Of a stretch of DNA of 35,595 bases, positions 6,640 to 14,383 are shown one piece after another. The notes under the pieces were generated by a model. It was given only the letters and a program-made list of their open reading frames with translations, was not told where the DNA came from and searched no databases. The stretch comes from JAYREN01 sp041908845 (GTDB taxonomy: Bacteria; Acidobacteriota; Holophagae; Holophagales; Holophagaceae). The translations under genes were made by a program, and so were the position numbers. The stretch lies in contig JAYREN010000010.1 of NCBI GenBank assembly GCA_041908845.1, forward strand, positions 1 to 35,595. Reading direction: 5' to 3'. Every line of letters begins with the position of its first letter. Within the stretch, counting starts at the first letter, position 1.

Positions 6640-8795
6640 GGCCGGAAGGTCCAGCGGAACTTGAAGCTGAAGGTCTCCTCCTGGGGTAACAGCCGGAGGG
6701 GACCATTCAGATCAGGTCGCTGCCAGCCCCGGTTCCACACGAAGAACGCCTCCACGCCGGGCTTCACCGTCCAACGCAGGCGTAGGTTTGAGCCCAATCC
6801 CTGCGATTCCGTGTCGTATTGGAGGAAGCCTGAAAGGATCAGGCGCGGACTCCAGGCATACTCGCCCTTGAGCTGAAGCAGTCGCTGGACGAAGTTTCCC
6901 CAGGGCAGACGGGCGAAATCGTTCTCGGAGGTGAGGGTCGCGCGAATGTGCCCGTCCTGGGCGTTCCAGCCCAGGGATTGGGTCCACTGGAGGAGATTCC
7001 CCCCGTAGAAGTCGCCGGTCCAAAAGGTCTCCTGGGCCTGCCAGGTCCGGGAGGGCGAGCTGATCACCTCGAAGCGGTAGCGGTTGAATCGGTAGTCCCC
7101 CACGGGGATCACCACCCCCTTGCTGATCTCGAAGGGTGCCGAGAGCACCTGATGCTCAGGGGCCCAATTCACCTCGAAATGGTCCCCGGCCTGGTTTCGG
7201 AAATTGATCGGGGCCATGAAGAGGGTCTCGGATTGCACATTCCCCAGGAGGTCCGTGATCCGGGTGGCCTCGAACTCGAAGAACGCTTGGCGGACCCAAG
7301 ACCAGCGCGGGGAAGTGGGACGCGGCTGGTAGGCCATGCCGAAGTCCATCTGCTTCGTGCCAGGCCGGGGCAGGAAACCCATGGCCGGGTTCATGGCATC
7401 TCCGAAGCGGTTGTAGACGAACTTCACGTCCCAGAGGTCATTGGGGTAGTCGATCTTGAAGCCGTAGCCGTCTGCATCGCCCTTCCTTACCGTTGTGCCC
7501 TCGCTCCGGGCACCCCAGGCCCCGACGAGAAACAGCTTGTCGCCGAAGAGCCGTGAAGTCTGCCACACCGTATCCACGCCCGTCAGACGGTTGGTGCCAA
7601 TGCCCGTAGGATCTCCATTGGTGCCGATCGCGCCGATCCTCAGGTGCTCATCCACATCCCAGCTCACGCGAGCCGTGGAGAGGGTGGTTGGCTTTCCCTC
7701 CAGGGAGGCCTGCTGATGGATGGAGAGCGCGCCGACCGAAACCGGCCCGACGCGGCCCAGCAGCTTGCCACCGCCGTCGAGGGTGATGGGTTCGCCATTC
7801 ACGAGCCCGATGGTGCGGGAGAAGAAGGGCACGAAGACCCCATCCAGCCCTATGCCGAACTGGAACTGGTTCGAGCCTTCGAGGAAGAAGGCCCGCTTCT
7901 CGGGAAAGAAGAGCTGGAAGCGCGTGAGGTTGATCTGGCGGGCATCCACCTCGGTCTCGGCGAAATCCGGCCGGTAGGTGAGCACGCCGGAAAGCTGGTC
8001 TGATACGGGCACCGCCACGTCCACCCCGCCGCGCACCTTCGCGTGCGTGGACTGGTTTGGGAAGTCTGTCTCGCGGACGGCGGAGAGGTAGGGCGTGATG
8101 GAGAGCCCGCTGCCTCGATCCAGGCCCTTCACACCATCCAGAAGACCCGCCCTGGCCATGTCCGGGAACTTGGCATCGAGGATTGGCGAGGCCCAGCGCA
8201 GGTTCAGGCGCTCGCGGGCCACGAAGCGTTCCACGTTGAGGTTCCATGGATTGCGGGAGGGATCGAAGCGCAGGGTGCGGCTGGGAATGAAGATTTCGGC
8301 TGTCCAGCCGTGGTCATCGCGGGTGACAGCACTTTCCCAGAGGCCGTCCCAGTCGAGCGAGACGGATTCAGGCCCGGAGACCAGGCCGTCCGCCTGGGCT
8401 CCCACCGCGTTCACCTGGAACAGGTAGGCCGTGCGCCCGTCCCCCAGCGTGTCGAGCACGATGCTCACCATGTCGTCGCTGCTGAAGTCACCATCGCGCT
8501 GAAGCGTGTGGGTCACAATCCGTCCCGGCTCTGGGTCCTCGCATCGAACGCCAAGGTAGATGCCCTCGGGCGCGGCCAGAGCCCGCAACGTGGTGGTGAA
8601 GCGCGTCATGCCACCAGGCATGGGAGCCTGCTGGGTCAGGACCACCGGCTGGGCTTGGATCCAGGCCGGGTCGTCCATGCGACCGTCCAGGTGGATGGGC
8701 CCCGGTATCCGAGACGGCACCAATGTCGGCTTCTCCGCACCCTGGAGAAGGGAAGTCGCCACCAGACAAGGCACGAGCAGATGGGACTTAGCCAT
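6636..8795 (-). CDS. Exported DUF5916-family outer-membrane protein with CBM9-like domain
   Basis: This 719-residue protein has a signal peptide (MAKSHLLVPCLVATSLLQGA). A β-sandwich of the carbohydrate-binding family 9 type (~25-220) begins IHLDGRMDDPAW and contains YLGVRCEDPEP, SSDDMVSIVLDT and WTAEIFIPSRTLRFD. A long β-rich region (~230-719) with alternating aromatic strands is typical of the DUF5916 barrel, including the RFQLFFPEKRAFFLEGSNQF motif. The start at 8795 is chosen because the signal peptide begins there and GGAGGAG lies upstream; longer in-frame versions would run through the chrA coding sequence. It overlaps chrA by 8 bp and so belongs to the chr operon. Function of the family is not established; membership in a chromate operon is unusual. 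Confidence 0.85.
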   Translation of the reverse strand: MAKSHLLVPCLVATSLLQGAEKPTLVPSRIPGPIHLDGRMDDPAWIQAQPVVLTQQAPMPGGMTRFTTTLRALAAPEGIYLGVRCEDPEPGRIVTHTLQRDGDFSSDDMVSIVLDTLGDGRTAYLFQVNAVGAQADGLVSGPESVSLDWDGLWESAVTRDDHGWTAEIFIPSRTLRFDPSRNPWNLNVERFVARERLNLRWASPILDAKFPDMARAGLLDGVKGLDRGSGLSITPYLSAVRETDFPNQSTHAKVRGGVDVAVPVSDQLSGVLTYRPDFAETEVDARQINLTRFQLFFPEKRAFFLEGSNQFQFGIGLDGVFVPFFSRTIGLVNGEPITLDGGGKLLGRVGPVSVGALSIHQQASLEGKPTTLSTARVSWDVDEHLRIGAIGTNGDPTGIGTNRLTGVDTVWQTSRLFGDKLFLVGAWGARSEGTTVRKGDADGYGFKIDYPNDLWDVKFVYNRFGDAMNPAMGFLPRPGTKQMDFGMAYQPRPTSPRWSWVRQAFFEFEATRITDLLGNVQSETLFMAPINFRNQAGDHFEVNWAPEHQVLSAPFEISKGVVIPVGDYRFNRYRFEVISSPSRTWQAQETFWTGDFYGGNLLQWTQSLGWNAQDGHIRATLTSENDFARLPWGNFVQRLLQLKGEYAWSPRLILSGFLQYDTESQGLGSNLRLRWTVKPGVEAFFVWNRGWQRPDLNGPLRLLPQEETFSFKFRWTFRP

Positions 8796-9936
8796 GGAAC
8801 AGCACTCCTCCGGCGAGCGCAGCGACCAACACGAGCAAGGGTTCGGGTAGCTTGGTTCTCCAGACGAGAACCAGCGTGACAAGGGCGATAAGGGCCGTGG
8901 GAAGGTCACGGATTGCGCCCCGTCCCAGCACGAAAACCGAACCTGCAATGGCTCCTGCGGCCCCCGCCGTGATGCCCTGCACGAGCGCCTTCAGCTCCGG
9001 CTTCCTGCCATGTCGCCGGAAGAGGGGAGCCGCGAAAATGACCATCAGGTAGACGGGCAGGAAGACGCCCAGGGCTGCCGCGCCCGCCCCCAAAGGACCG
9101 GCCACCAGGTAGCCGATGAAGGCCACCGTGATCACCACGGGGCCGGGGGTGATCATGGCCACGGCGACCGCGTCCAGGAATTGGCGCTCATTGAGCCAGT
9201 GGAACTCCCCCACCACCGTGCCGCGCAGGAAGGGCACGATGGCCAGCCCGCTGCCGAAGACGAAGAGCCCGGCCTTGGCGAAGAAGAGGAAGATGCCGCC
9301 GAGGCCCGCCATCGTCGCGGGCCCATGCAGGCCGGTGATCCAGAAGGGTGGCAGGAGCCCAGCCAGCTCGCCCGTCCGCGTCCAGGGCCGCGTGCGCACG
9401 ATCCAGAACAGGAGCCCGCCACCGATCACCAGCAGCACCCACTCCTTGCCGGAGAGGGCCGTCGTGAGCGCCACGACACCGAAGATCCCCCAGGCAAGGG
9501 GGTCGCGCTTCAGTGTGGCCTTCGCGAGCTTGGTGGCACTGCGGGCGATGAGGCCAATGACCGCAGCGCCCACACCGTAGAAGGCCGCCTGCATCCAGGG
9601 CAGCCCGCCAAATTTCAGATAGAGCGAGGCCAGGGCCAGCACCATGAGGAAGGAGGGCAGGATGAATGCGAGCCCCACCAGGTTAGCGCCCAGGATGCCC
9701 GCCCGCACGTAGCCCAGATAGATGGCGAGCTGGGCCGCCAGCGGTCCCGGCGAGACCTGGGCGAGGGTGAGGCCCTCCTGGTAGTCCGCCTCCGAGACCC
9801 AGCCCAGCGTCTCCACCAGATCCCGGTGCATGGCTCCGGCCAAGGCGATGGGGCCGCCGAAGCCCAGGGTGCCCAGCTTCAGAAAGTAGGCCAGGAAGGG
9901 ACGGAGCGGGGCCGGAGGAGGCTGGATCTCACTCAC
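8788..9936 (-). CDS. chrA: Chromate efflux transporter ChrA (two-domain)
   Basis: This 382-residue integral membrane protein of the CHR superfamily expels chromate from the cytoplasm. It is the long form with two homologous halves. The first has the LGTLGFGGPIALAG motif near residue 22 and the LAQVSPGPLAAQLAIYLGY motif near 60-85. The second repeats this with KAGLFVFGSGLAIVPFL and VAVAMITPGPVVITVAFIGY. About ten hydrophobic segments are visible. It overlaps chrB by 4 bp upstream and the DUF5916 gene by 8 bp downstream, so the three are probably cotranscribed. Sulfate transport is known for some relatives, but the chrB neighbour favours chromate. Confidence 0.95.
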   Translation of the reverse strand: MSEIQPPPAPLRPFLAYFLKLGTLGFGGPIALAGAMHRDLVETLGWVSEADYQEGLTLAQVSPGPLAAQLAIYLGYVRAGILGANLVGLAFILPSFLMVLALASLYLKFGGLPWMQAAFYGVGAAVIGLIARSATKLAKATLKRDPLAWGIFGVVALTTALSGKEWVLLVIGGGLLFWIVRTRPWTRTGELAGLLPPFWITGLHGPATMAGLGGIFLFFAKAGLFVFGSGLAIVPFLRGTVVGEFHWLNERQFLDAVAVAMITPGPVVITVAFIGYLVAGPLGAGAAALGVFLPVYLMVIFAAPLFRRHGRKPELKALVQGITAGAAGAIAGSVFVLGRGAIRDLPTALIALVTLVLVWRTKLPEPLLVLVAALAGGVLFHG

Positions 9937-10898
9937 GACCGCTTCCCCTGGAAGGCGGCGTGGAAGGCATCCATGACGCCGCTACCAGCGGCCATGCGGT
10001 CCTCGTCCTTCGCATGGAGGAGCGCCACGCCGTGGATGGCCCGCTCAAAGCCATGAACCTCGGGCCGCTTGAACTTGGCCTCCTTGAGGTCCACGTCGTG
10101 GATCACCTCACCCAGAGCCTGGAGTGCCGGGTCTTCCAGCCCCAGCCGGTGAAGGAAGGTCTCGAAGCTGCACCAGTCGCCTTCATGGGTGAATTCGCCC
10201 TCGAACATGTCAAAGCGCAACTCGCCAGAGCGCGTCTTGGCGGTCTTGGGGTCCACGAAACGAAAGCGGGCCTCGGGATCGATAAAGCGCCGGATCAGCC
10301 AGGCGCAGGCGATGCGGTCCACCTGGATGCCTTTGCGGGTCACCCAGGTCTTCCCCTGAAGTTCCTCACGCCTCCATGTGGCCACCGCAGGTTGCCCCAT
10401 GGTTTCGGGGGCCAACCGCCTTTCCAGGCGGGCAAGCTGGGTGCGCACCTCGGCGCTGCCCTTGGCCTCGAAGAAGTCGATGGCCAGGAGATCCGTGAAG
10501 CGCTTTTGGAACCTGGCGTGCTGGGCTTTAGCCTCCTCCCGCTGAGGCTCCTTGAGCGTCTTGGGGAGCGCCTTGAGGCAACCCTGGACCTCTTCCTGGA
10601 GCTTGGCGAAGTCCTCGTCTCTGGCCTGCCGAAAGCGCTCTCTTAGCTCGCCGTCCGTGAGGCCGTCAACGAATTGTGCCTCTACGACACTGCCCTCGCC
10701 GCCTCCAGCCACGATCTGGCGGATCACCCACTGGAAATCCTCGCGGGCCCCATCCGACTGGGGCAGGACGTAGACGGAGTTCTTGAGGGCCACCGCCCCC
10801 AGGGACTGGATCTGCCGCCAGATCTTCACGCGGAAGTAGGCGGGCTTGGGGGGGAGTTGGTGGATGAGCAGCAGCCAGTTGGATACGTCCTCGTTCAT
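9933..10898 (-). CDS. chrB: ChrB, chromate-sensing regulator/resistance protein
   Basis: This 321-residue protein matches both ChrB domains. The N-terminal one (~1-160) starts with NWLLLIHQLPPKPAYFRVKI, and the region after it reads LKNSVYVLP. The C-terminal ChrB domain (~180-310) contains WVTRKGIQVDRIACAWLIRR, FIDPEARFRFVD, FTHEGDWCSFETFL and EVIHDVDLKE, with conserved Asp, Arg, Cys and His residues. ChrB proteins are known to regulate chr operons in response to chromate and are required for full resistance in some bacteria. It is the first gene of the leftward operon and is transcribed divergently from the ABC exporter genes. Confidence 0.93.
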   Translation of the reverse strand: MNEDVSNWLLLIHQLPPKPAYFRVKIWRQIQSLGAVALKNSVYVLPQSDGAREDFQWVIRQIVAGGGEGSVVEAQFVDGLTDGELRERFRQARDEDFAKLQEEVQGCLKALPKTLKEPQREEAKAQHARFQKRFTDLLAIDFFEAKGSAEVRTQLARLERRLAPETMGQPAVATWRREELQGKTWVTRKGIQVDRIACAWLIRRFIDPEARFRFVDPKTAKTRSGELRFDMFEGEFTHEGDWCSFETFLHRLGLEDPALQALGEVIHDVDLKEAKFKRPEVHGFERAIHGVALLHAKDEDRMAAGSGVMDAFHAAFQGKRS

Positions 10899-10904
10899 GG
10901 CTGA

Positions 10905-10990
10905 CCTCGCAGATGAATCTTAGAATAGAAACAGTTGTATCTTGATCAAGTCTCCAATCGGACTATTCTGCTTTCTCCACGAGGGACAAG
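10905..10990 (-). promoter_or_regulatory. Putative chrBA promoter/operator with perfect palindrome
   Basis: The divergent intergenic region holds the perfect 10-bp palindrome CTTGATCAAG at 10941-10950. Read leftward, TTGATC within it could be a -35 box, with TATTCT 16 bp further as -10, about 25 bp before the chrB ribosome binding region. The stretch is A+T-rich compared with the coding DNA around it. A palindrome overlapping the -35 box suggests repression, possibly by ChrB itself; that is inference. Confidence 0.45.
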
Positions 10991-10998
10991 GGAGGGAC

Positions 10999-11067
10999 AT
11001 GGGCCTGGAACCCCCGGACATCGCCCCCATCCATGACGCCGACCGGCGACGGAGATCCCGTGCTTGA
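10999..11067 (+). CDS. Possible 22-codon leader ORF ahead of the ABC exporter
   Basis: An ATG at 10999 follows a strong ribosome binding site (AAGGGAGGGAC) and opens a 22-codon frame ending at TGA 11065-11067. Its end carries RRRRSR. It overlaps the ABC ATPase start region in another frame; its stop overlaps an in-frame GTG (11060) of the ATPase by 8 bp. The ATPase ATG at 11033 has no recognisable ribosome binding site, so this leader may deliver ribosomes to it by coupling. It could also be a chance frame. Confidence 0.3.
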   Translation: MGLEPPDIAPIHDADRRRRSRA

Positions 11068-11725
11068 AGCAAGCAGCCTAACGGTTCACCTGGGGGGCCA
11101 GCCCATCCTTCACGGTCTGGATTTCGAGATTCGGAGGGGTGAGCGCCTGGGCCTTATCGGCCCGAACGGCGCGGGCAAGACCACGCTCCTGGAAGCTCTG
11201 GCCGGGCTGCTACCTCTTTCGCATGGGTCGGTTGATCGCCGGTCTACGTTGTTCTATCTGCCGGACGGCATCACGCCTTGGGCGGATCTGCGGGTGGGCG
11301 AGCTACTGGGGACCTTCTGCCGCATGCAGGGTCGTTCCGAGGAGGACGTGGCGAGGTTCGTGGACGGCTTCGATCTGAGGCCCGTCCTGGGCAAGCGCGT
11401 GCGGGAGCTATCCAAGGGCAACCGCAAGCGGGCCCTCCTCGCCTTGGCCTTTCTCACCCGCGCCCCGCTCCTGCTCCTGGACGAACCCTTCGACGGCCTG
11501 GATATCCACCAGGCCCGCCGGGCCATGGAGCTGATCCAGGCAGAGCAGGCCACCGGGCGCACCTTCCTGCTCTCCATCCACGAGCTGCGCCAGGCTGAGA
11601 ACATCTGCGAGCGGTTCCTCCTGCTGGTGGCGGGCCGTATGGTGGCCACCGGCACACTGGAGGATCTTCGGGCGCATACGAACACGGCGGACGGCCTGGA
11701 GGAGGTGTTCCTTGCGTTCCGGTAG
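11033..11725 (+). CDS. ABC transporter ATP-binding protein
   Basis: This 230-residue ABC ATPase energises the membrane protein encoded by the next gene. Walker A GPNGAGKT lies at ~43-50, a degenerate signature LSKGNRKR at ~126, Walker B LLLLDEPFDGLD at ~146-157 and the switch His in LLSIHEL. The pattern fits the ABC-2 exporter group (NosF/GldA/CcmA-like). The start is uncertain: ATG 11033 lacks a ribosome binding site, while GTG 11060 has GGAG 5 nt upstream and would give a 221-residue protein starting at LEASSL. It overlaps the permease gene by 14 bp. The substrate is unknown. Confidence 0.9.
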   Translation: MTPTGDGDPVLEASSLTVHLGGQPILHGLDFEIRRGERLGLIGPNGAGKTTLLEALAGLLPLSHGSVDRRSTLFYLPDGITPWADLRVGELLGTFCRMQGRSEEDVARFVDGFDLRPVLGKRVRELSKGNRKRALLALAFLTRAPLLLLDEPFDGLDIHQARRAMELIQAEQATGRTFLLSIHELRQAENICERFLLLVAGRMVATGTLEDLRAHTNTADGLEEVFLAFR

Positions 11726-13040
11726 CTGGTTCCGCCTGGAGATCCGCCAGCTCCTCACGGGGCGAGCCTGGCTCGGCTTGGCCCTCATCCTGAGCCTCCT
11801 GGTGGGCTCCACCTTCGCCCAGGCGGTGGGGATCTTCACCGACGGAAGCCGTTCCGCACTGACCAGTCCGGATCTGGCACCGGGGCTGACTCCCTTCGAC
11901 GGCATCCTGGTGCCCACTTTCGGCTCCGCCTATCTCGTGGCCACGCTGCTGCTGCCCTTCGTAGCCATCCGCCAGATCGGCCAGGACCGCGATTCCGGTG
12001 CCCTGAAGATCCTACTTGGCCTCGGCGTGTCCCCGCTTCGCTTGCTTCTGCGCAAGGCCATCGTGCTGGGCGTGGCCTGGGCGCTCTTTCTCGTCATTCC
12101 CATGGGTGCCGTGGCCCTCTGGGTGAAGGCGGGTGGCCATGTTCACGGTGCTGAGCTGGCGGGGCTCCTGGTGGGGCATCTGCTCTACGGGTGGGTGGTC
12201 CTCGCCCTTGCCCTGCTGGCGGGCAGCCTCGGCCCCAGCGCCAGCACGGCCTCCCTTCTGGTGCTCGGCGCGACCCTGGGTTCCTGGGCCCTGGATTTCG
12301 AAGGAGCCATGGGAACGGGCTGGATGGCCCGCCTGGTGCCCCTCTCCCTCACCCAGGCCCTGCGCCCCCTGGAGCGCGGCCTGCTGCCCCTTGGGCACCT
12401 GCTGTCCTGGCCACTGCTCATCGTGGTGGCTCTCGGATTGGCGGCCGTCTGGATCCACCCCGGACGGGCGCGCGCCCGGAAGCTCCTCGCCACGCTGGGG
12501 AGTGTCGTTCTCGTGGGCGCGACCTTCGTCGGGGCGTCCAGTCTGAGAACCTCCTGGGATCTCACGGAGGACCGCCGCCATTCTTTCCCGGCTCCCGTGG
12601 AGCGGGCGCTTCGGGGCCTCACCGACCGCCTGGGCATCGAGGTTCGCCTCAGCGCCGAGGATCCCCGCTGGATGGACATGGATCGTTCCCTGATGAGGAA
12701 GCTCCAGCGTGTCGTGCCGCACATCCAGATCCATCGCACGGGGGAATCGGCCACCCTGGGGCGCTTCGGTCAAGGCGGGGACGACCGCTACGGCGAGGTG
12801 GTCTACCGATACGCAGGACGGAAGGCCACCAGCCGCTCCACGAGCCCCGAGGAAGTGCTGCCCCTGCTCTGGTCCCTCACGGGCACGCCTCCCCCACCTG
12901 AGGGTGCGGAGGTGGCCTACGGCGGGCATCCCTTGGCCCTGGAAACCACTCCTGGGTTGCTCTGGTTCCGCGTCCTCATTCCCTTGCTGTGTCTTTCCCT
13001 CTGGGCGTTCCAGCGTTGGCATCGCCCCCGCGTCCTGTAG
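11712..13040 (+). CDS. ABC-2 type permease fused to a GldG-like extracytoplasmic region
   Basis: This 442-residue membrane protein starts with TTG inside the ATPase gene, behind GAGGAGG. Six hydrophobic segments occupy ~15-250: FRLEIRQLLTGRAW then TM1; the QIGQDRDSGALKILL cytoplasmic loop typical of ABC-2 permeases; then four or five more helices. After a further TM segment (~260-278) the sequence SSLRTSWDLTEDRRHSFPAP resembles the start of GldG-like domains. That region is cut short (~150 residues), and a last TM helix (~415-435) ends in basic residues. It therefore looks like a fused GldF/GldG-type permease. Substrate unknown; it should form an exporter with the ATPase before it. Confidence 0.82.
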   Translation: MRSGSWFRLEIRQLLTGRAWLGLALILSLLVGSTFAQAVGIFTDGSRSALTSPDLAPGLTPFDGILVPTFGSAYLVATLLLPFVAIRQIGQDRDSGALKILLGLGVSPLRLLLRKAIVLGVAWALFLVIPMGAVALWVKAGGHVHGAELAGLLVGHLLYGWVVLALALLAGSLGPSASTASLLVLGATLGSWALDFEGAMGTGWMARLVPLSLTQALRPLERGLLPLGHLLSWPLLIVVALGLAAVWIHPGRARARKLLATLGSVVLVGATFVGASSLRTSWDLTEDRRHSFPAPVERALRGLTDRLGIEVRLSAEDPRWMDMDRSLMRKLQRVVPHIQIHRTGESATLGRFGQGGDDRYGEVVYRYAGRKATSRSTSPEEVLPLLWSLTGTPPPPEGAEVAYGGHPLALETTPGLLWFRVLIPLLCLSLWAFQRWHRPRVL

Positions 13041-13048
13041 GAGGTCCC

Positions 13049-13741
13049 ATGCGTTCCGCGATGTTTCTCGCCCTCGCACTCGTCGCCCTGCCGATGCTGG
13101 CCCAACAGCCCCGGACAGTGGACTTTAGCCCGGAAACCATCGGCGCTGAGCCCAAGGCCATGCTGCCCATGGTAGGCAACTGGATCATTGCCCCGGAGGG
13201 CGGGAAGAAGGTGTTGAAGGTGGATGGCACTCGCTGGCAGCAAGGTCAGAGCGGTGCCAATCTCGCCGACAAGGCGCGAGCAGTTTACGGCGAGCGCTAC
13301 GCCGAGTTCCTCGATAGCGTGAAAGCCTTCGCGTACTTCCCCTATGTCGTGGCGCGGGACATCCCGGACTTCAAGGAAGGTGAGATCGACCTGCGATTCA
13401 AGCCCCTCGCGGGGCGCGTGGATCAGGCCGGGGGCATCCTCTTCGATCTCAAGCCCAATGGGGACTACCTGGCGCTACGCGCCAACGCCCTTGAGAACAA
13501 TCTCGTGCTGTGGCGGGTCGTGAAGGGCAAGCGAATCTCCGTGAAGTGGGTCCGCAACACGCCTACCCCGAGCGGACAATGGCACGACCTCAAGCTCATC
13601 ATCCGGGGCCGAAATCTCGAAGGGTACCTTGATGGCAAGCGCGTCCTGGAGCACACCCTCGATCAACCCGTGAACGGACGCGTGGGCATCTGGACCAAGG
13701 CCGATAGCGTGTGCCTGTTTGACGCTTTCCAGGTGAAGTGA
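13049..13741 (+). CDS. Secreted DUF1080/LamG-like β-sandwich protein
   Basis: This 230-residue protein has a clear signal peptide (MRSAMFLALALVALPMLAQ) and an AGGAGG ribosome binding site 5 nt before the ATG, 8 bp after the permease gene. The mature part fits the concanavalin-like fold of DUF1080 proteins: GNWIIAPEGGKKVLKVDG, EIDLRFKPLAGRVDQAGGILFD, the NGDYLALRANALENN strand, SGQWHDLKLIIRGRNLEGYLDG and GRVGIWTKADSVCLFDAFQV. Many relatives bind or act on glycans; no catalytic residues can be assigned here. It closes the ABC exporter operon, and whether it works with the transporter is unknown. Confidence 0.82.
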   Translation: MRSAMFLALALVALPMLAQQPRTVDFSPETIGAEPKAMLPMVGNWIIAPEGGKKVLKVDGTRWQQGQSGANLADKARAVYGERYAEFLDSVKAFAYFPYVVARDIPDFKEGEIDLRFKPLAGRVDQAGGILFDLKPNGDYLALRANALENNLVLWRVVKGKRISVKWVRNTPTPSGQWHDLKLIIRGRNLEGYLDGKRVLEHTLDQPVNGRVGIWTKADSVCLFDAFQVK

Positions 13742-14179
13742 GTCCTCTCTCTGCTCCAAATTCTTGCGATCCGGATCCATCTGCCAAAACCAGAGATCTG
13801 TCAGCAGGGGGGCCACTGGTCTGTCTGGTCACCTATCCGCAAGAGTCACGGAGAGAGTATCAATGAGTTTTTCGGGTTCGACGGAATAACATCCCGCCGA
13901 CAAGTACCATTAAATCAACACATCAAATGGGTACATTTTTGCATTTTCAACATTCAGGCAAATTAATGTACGAATCGCAAAAATGCATTGAACCCAATTC
14001 AGGATGTAAATACATCATGCAGATGAATTTAACCGTGCAAATCGGCGTTGCTCCTGCCGTTTGAGATACTCGGTTTTCACTAACTCCGTAGTGAGTGTTG
14101 GTCGTGCCACGCGTAACGCGACCTCAAGCAACAGTAATAACATTTTTAATTTCAACAATTAAGTAAACAGAGCAGCAGC
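13742..14179. other. Gene-free AT-rich stretch with nested inverted repeats
   Basis: No credible gene is seen. From about 13860 the DNA is strikingly A+T-rich compared with both sides. It carries two interlocked inverted repeats: GTACATT (13931-13937) with AATGTAC (13965-13971), and CATTTTTGC (13934-13942) with GCAAAAATG (13977-13985). The stretch ends exactly where a broken tRNA-Ser gene begins. Its composition and position fit the end of an integrated island; the repeats could be protein-binding sites for recombination or regulation. Confidence 0.5.
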
Positions 14180-14237
14180 CTTGAAAACCGACGAGGGTGT
14201 GAGCCCTCCGCGGGTTCGAATCCCGCCCCCTCCGCCA
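14180..14237 (+). pseudogene. 3' half of a tRNA-Ser(UGA) gene, broken at the anticodon stem
   Basis: The sequence reads as the second half of a class II tRNA. It has the anticodon loop CTTGAAA (anticodon TGA at 14182-14184), the 3' anticodon strand ACCGA, a long variable arm (GAGGG/CCCTC), a T arm GCGGG-TTCGAAT-CCCGC, the acceptor strand CCCCTCC, discriminator G and encoded CCA. The bases before the loop (GCAGC) cannot pair with ACCGA, and no D arm or 5' acceptor strand GGAGGGG lies upstream. It is therefore a fragment, as left when an island integrates into a tRNA gene and displaces its 3' end. The intact gene should be outside the window to the left. Confidence 0.8.
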
Positions 14238-14285
14238 ACCTGTCCGCCCCGCGCAAGCGGGGCGAGCCATATAGGGCGGAATTCG
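14218..14285 (+). repeat. 68-bp direct repeat, copy 1 (tRNA-Ser 3' end plus hairpin)
   Basis: This covers the last 20 bases of the tRNA-Ser fragment, then an 8-bp stem CGCCCCGC/GCGGGGCG (14245-14264) closed by a GCAA tetraloop, then a short tail ending GGCGGAATTCG. The same 68 bp recurs at 14384-14451 with five mismatches. The hairpin lies 7 bp after the CCA and may be the tRNA's own terminator, although no T-run follows. Confidence 0.85.
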
Positions 14286-14315
14286 AAGTCACGAATGGCG
14301 CGCCGGTAGCCGCAG

Positions 14316-14344
14316 CTTTCGACCGTCCCGTGGACGGTTGAAAG
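14316..14344. other. Long hairpin between the two 68-bp repeats
   Basis: CTTTCGACCGTCC and GGACGGTTGAAAG form a 13-bp stem with one G-T mispair and a 3-nt loop; the flanking G14315 and C14345 extend it by one pair. It sits in the 98-bp spacer between the repeats. No open frame or T-run goes with it. It may be a structured RNA, a recombination site or a remnant; its role is unknown. Confidence 0.5.
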
Positions 14345-14383
14345 CGGTCGCGGCGGGCGCAGCCAGTTGTGCGGCCCGGAGGG

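Noticed and set aside
480..6640. Direct-repeat attachment sites at the ends of the integrase element
   Set aside because: Only matches of about six bases were found by eye between the two flanks, which is no better than chance.
9010..10056. 348-residue rightward frame opposite chrA
   Set aside because: Antisense of a two-domain ChrA; product is Gly/His/Glu-rich with no structure pattern.
12012..13079. 355-residue leftward frame opposite the ABC permease
   Set aside because: The permease has clear membrane helices and is coupled to its ATPase; the opposite frame has none.
14140..14237. Complete tRNA-Ser gene
   Set aside because: No 5' acceptor strand, D arm or paired anticodon stem upstream; only the 3' half is present.
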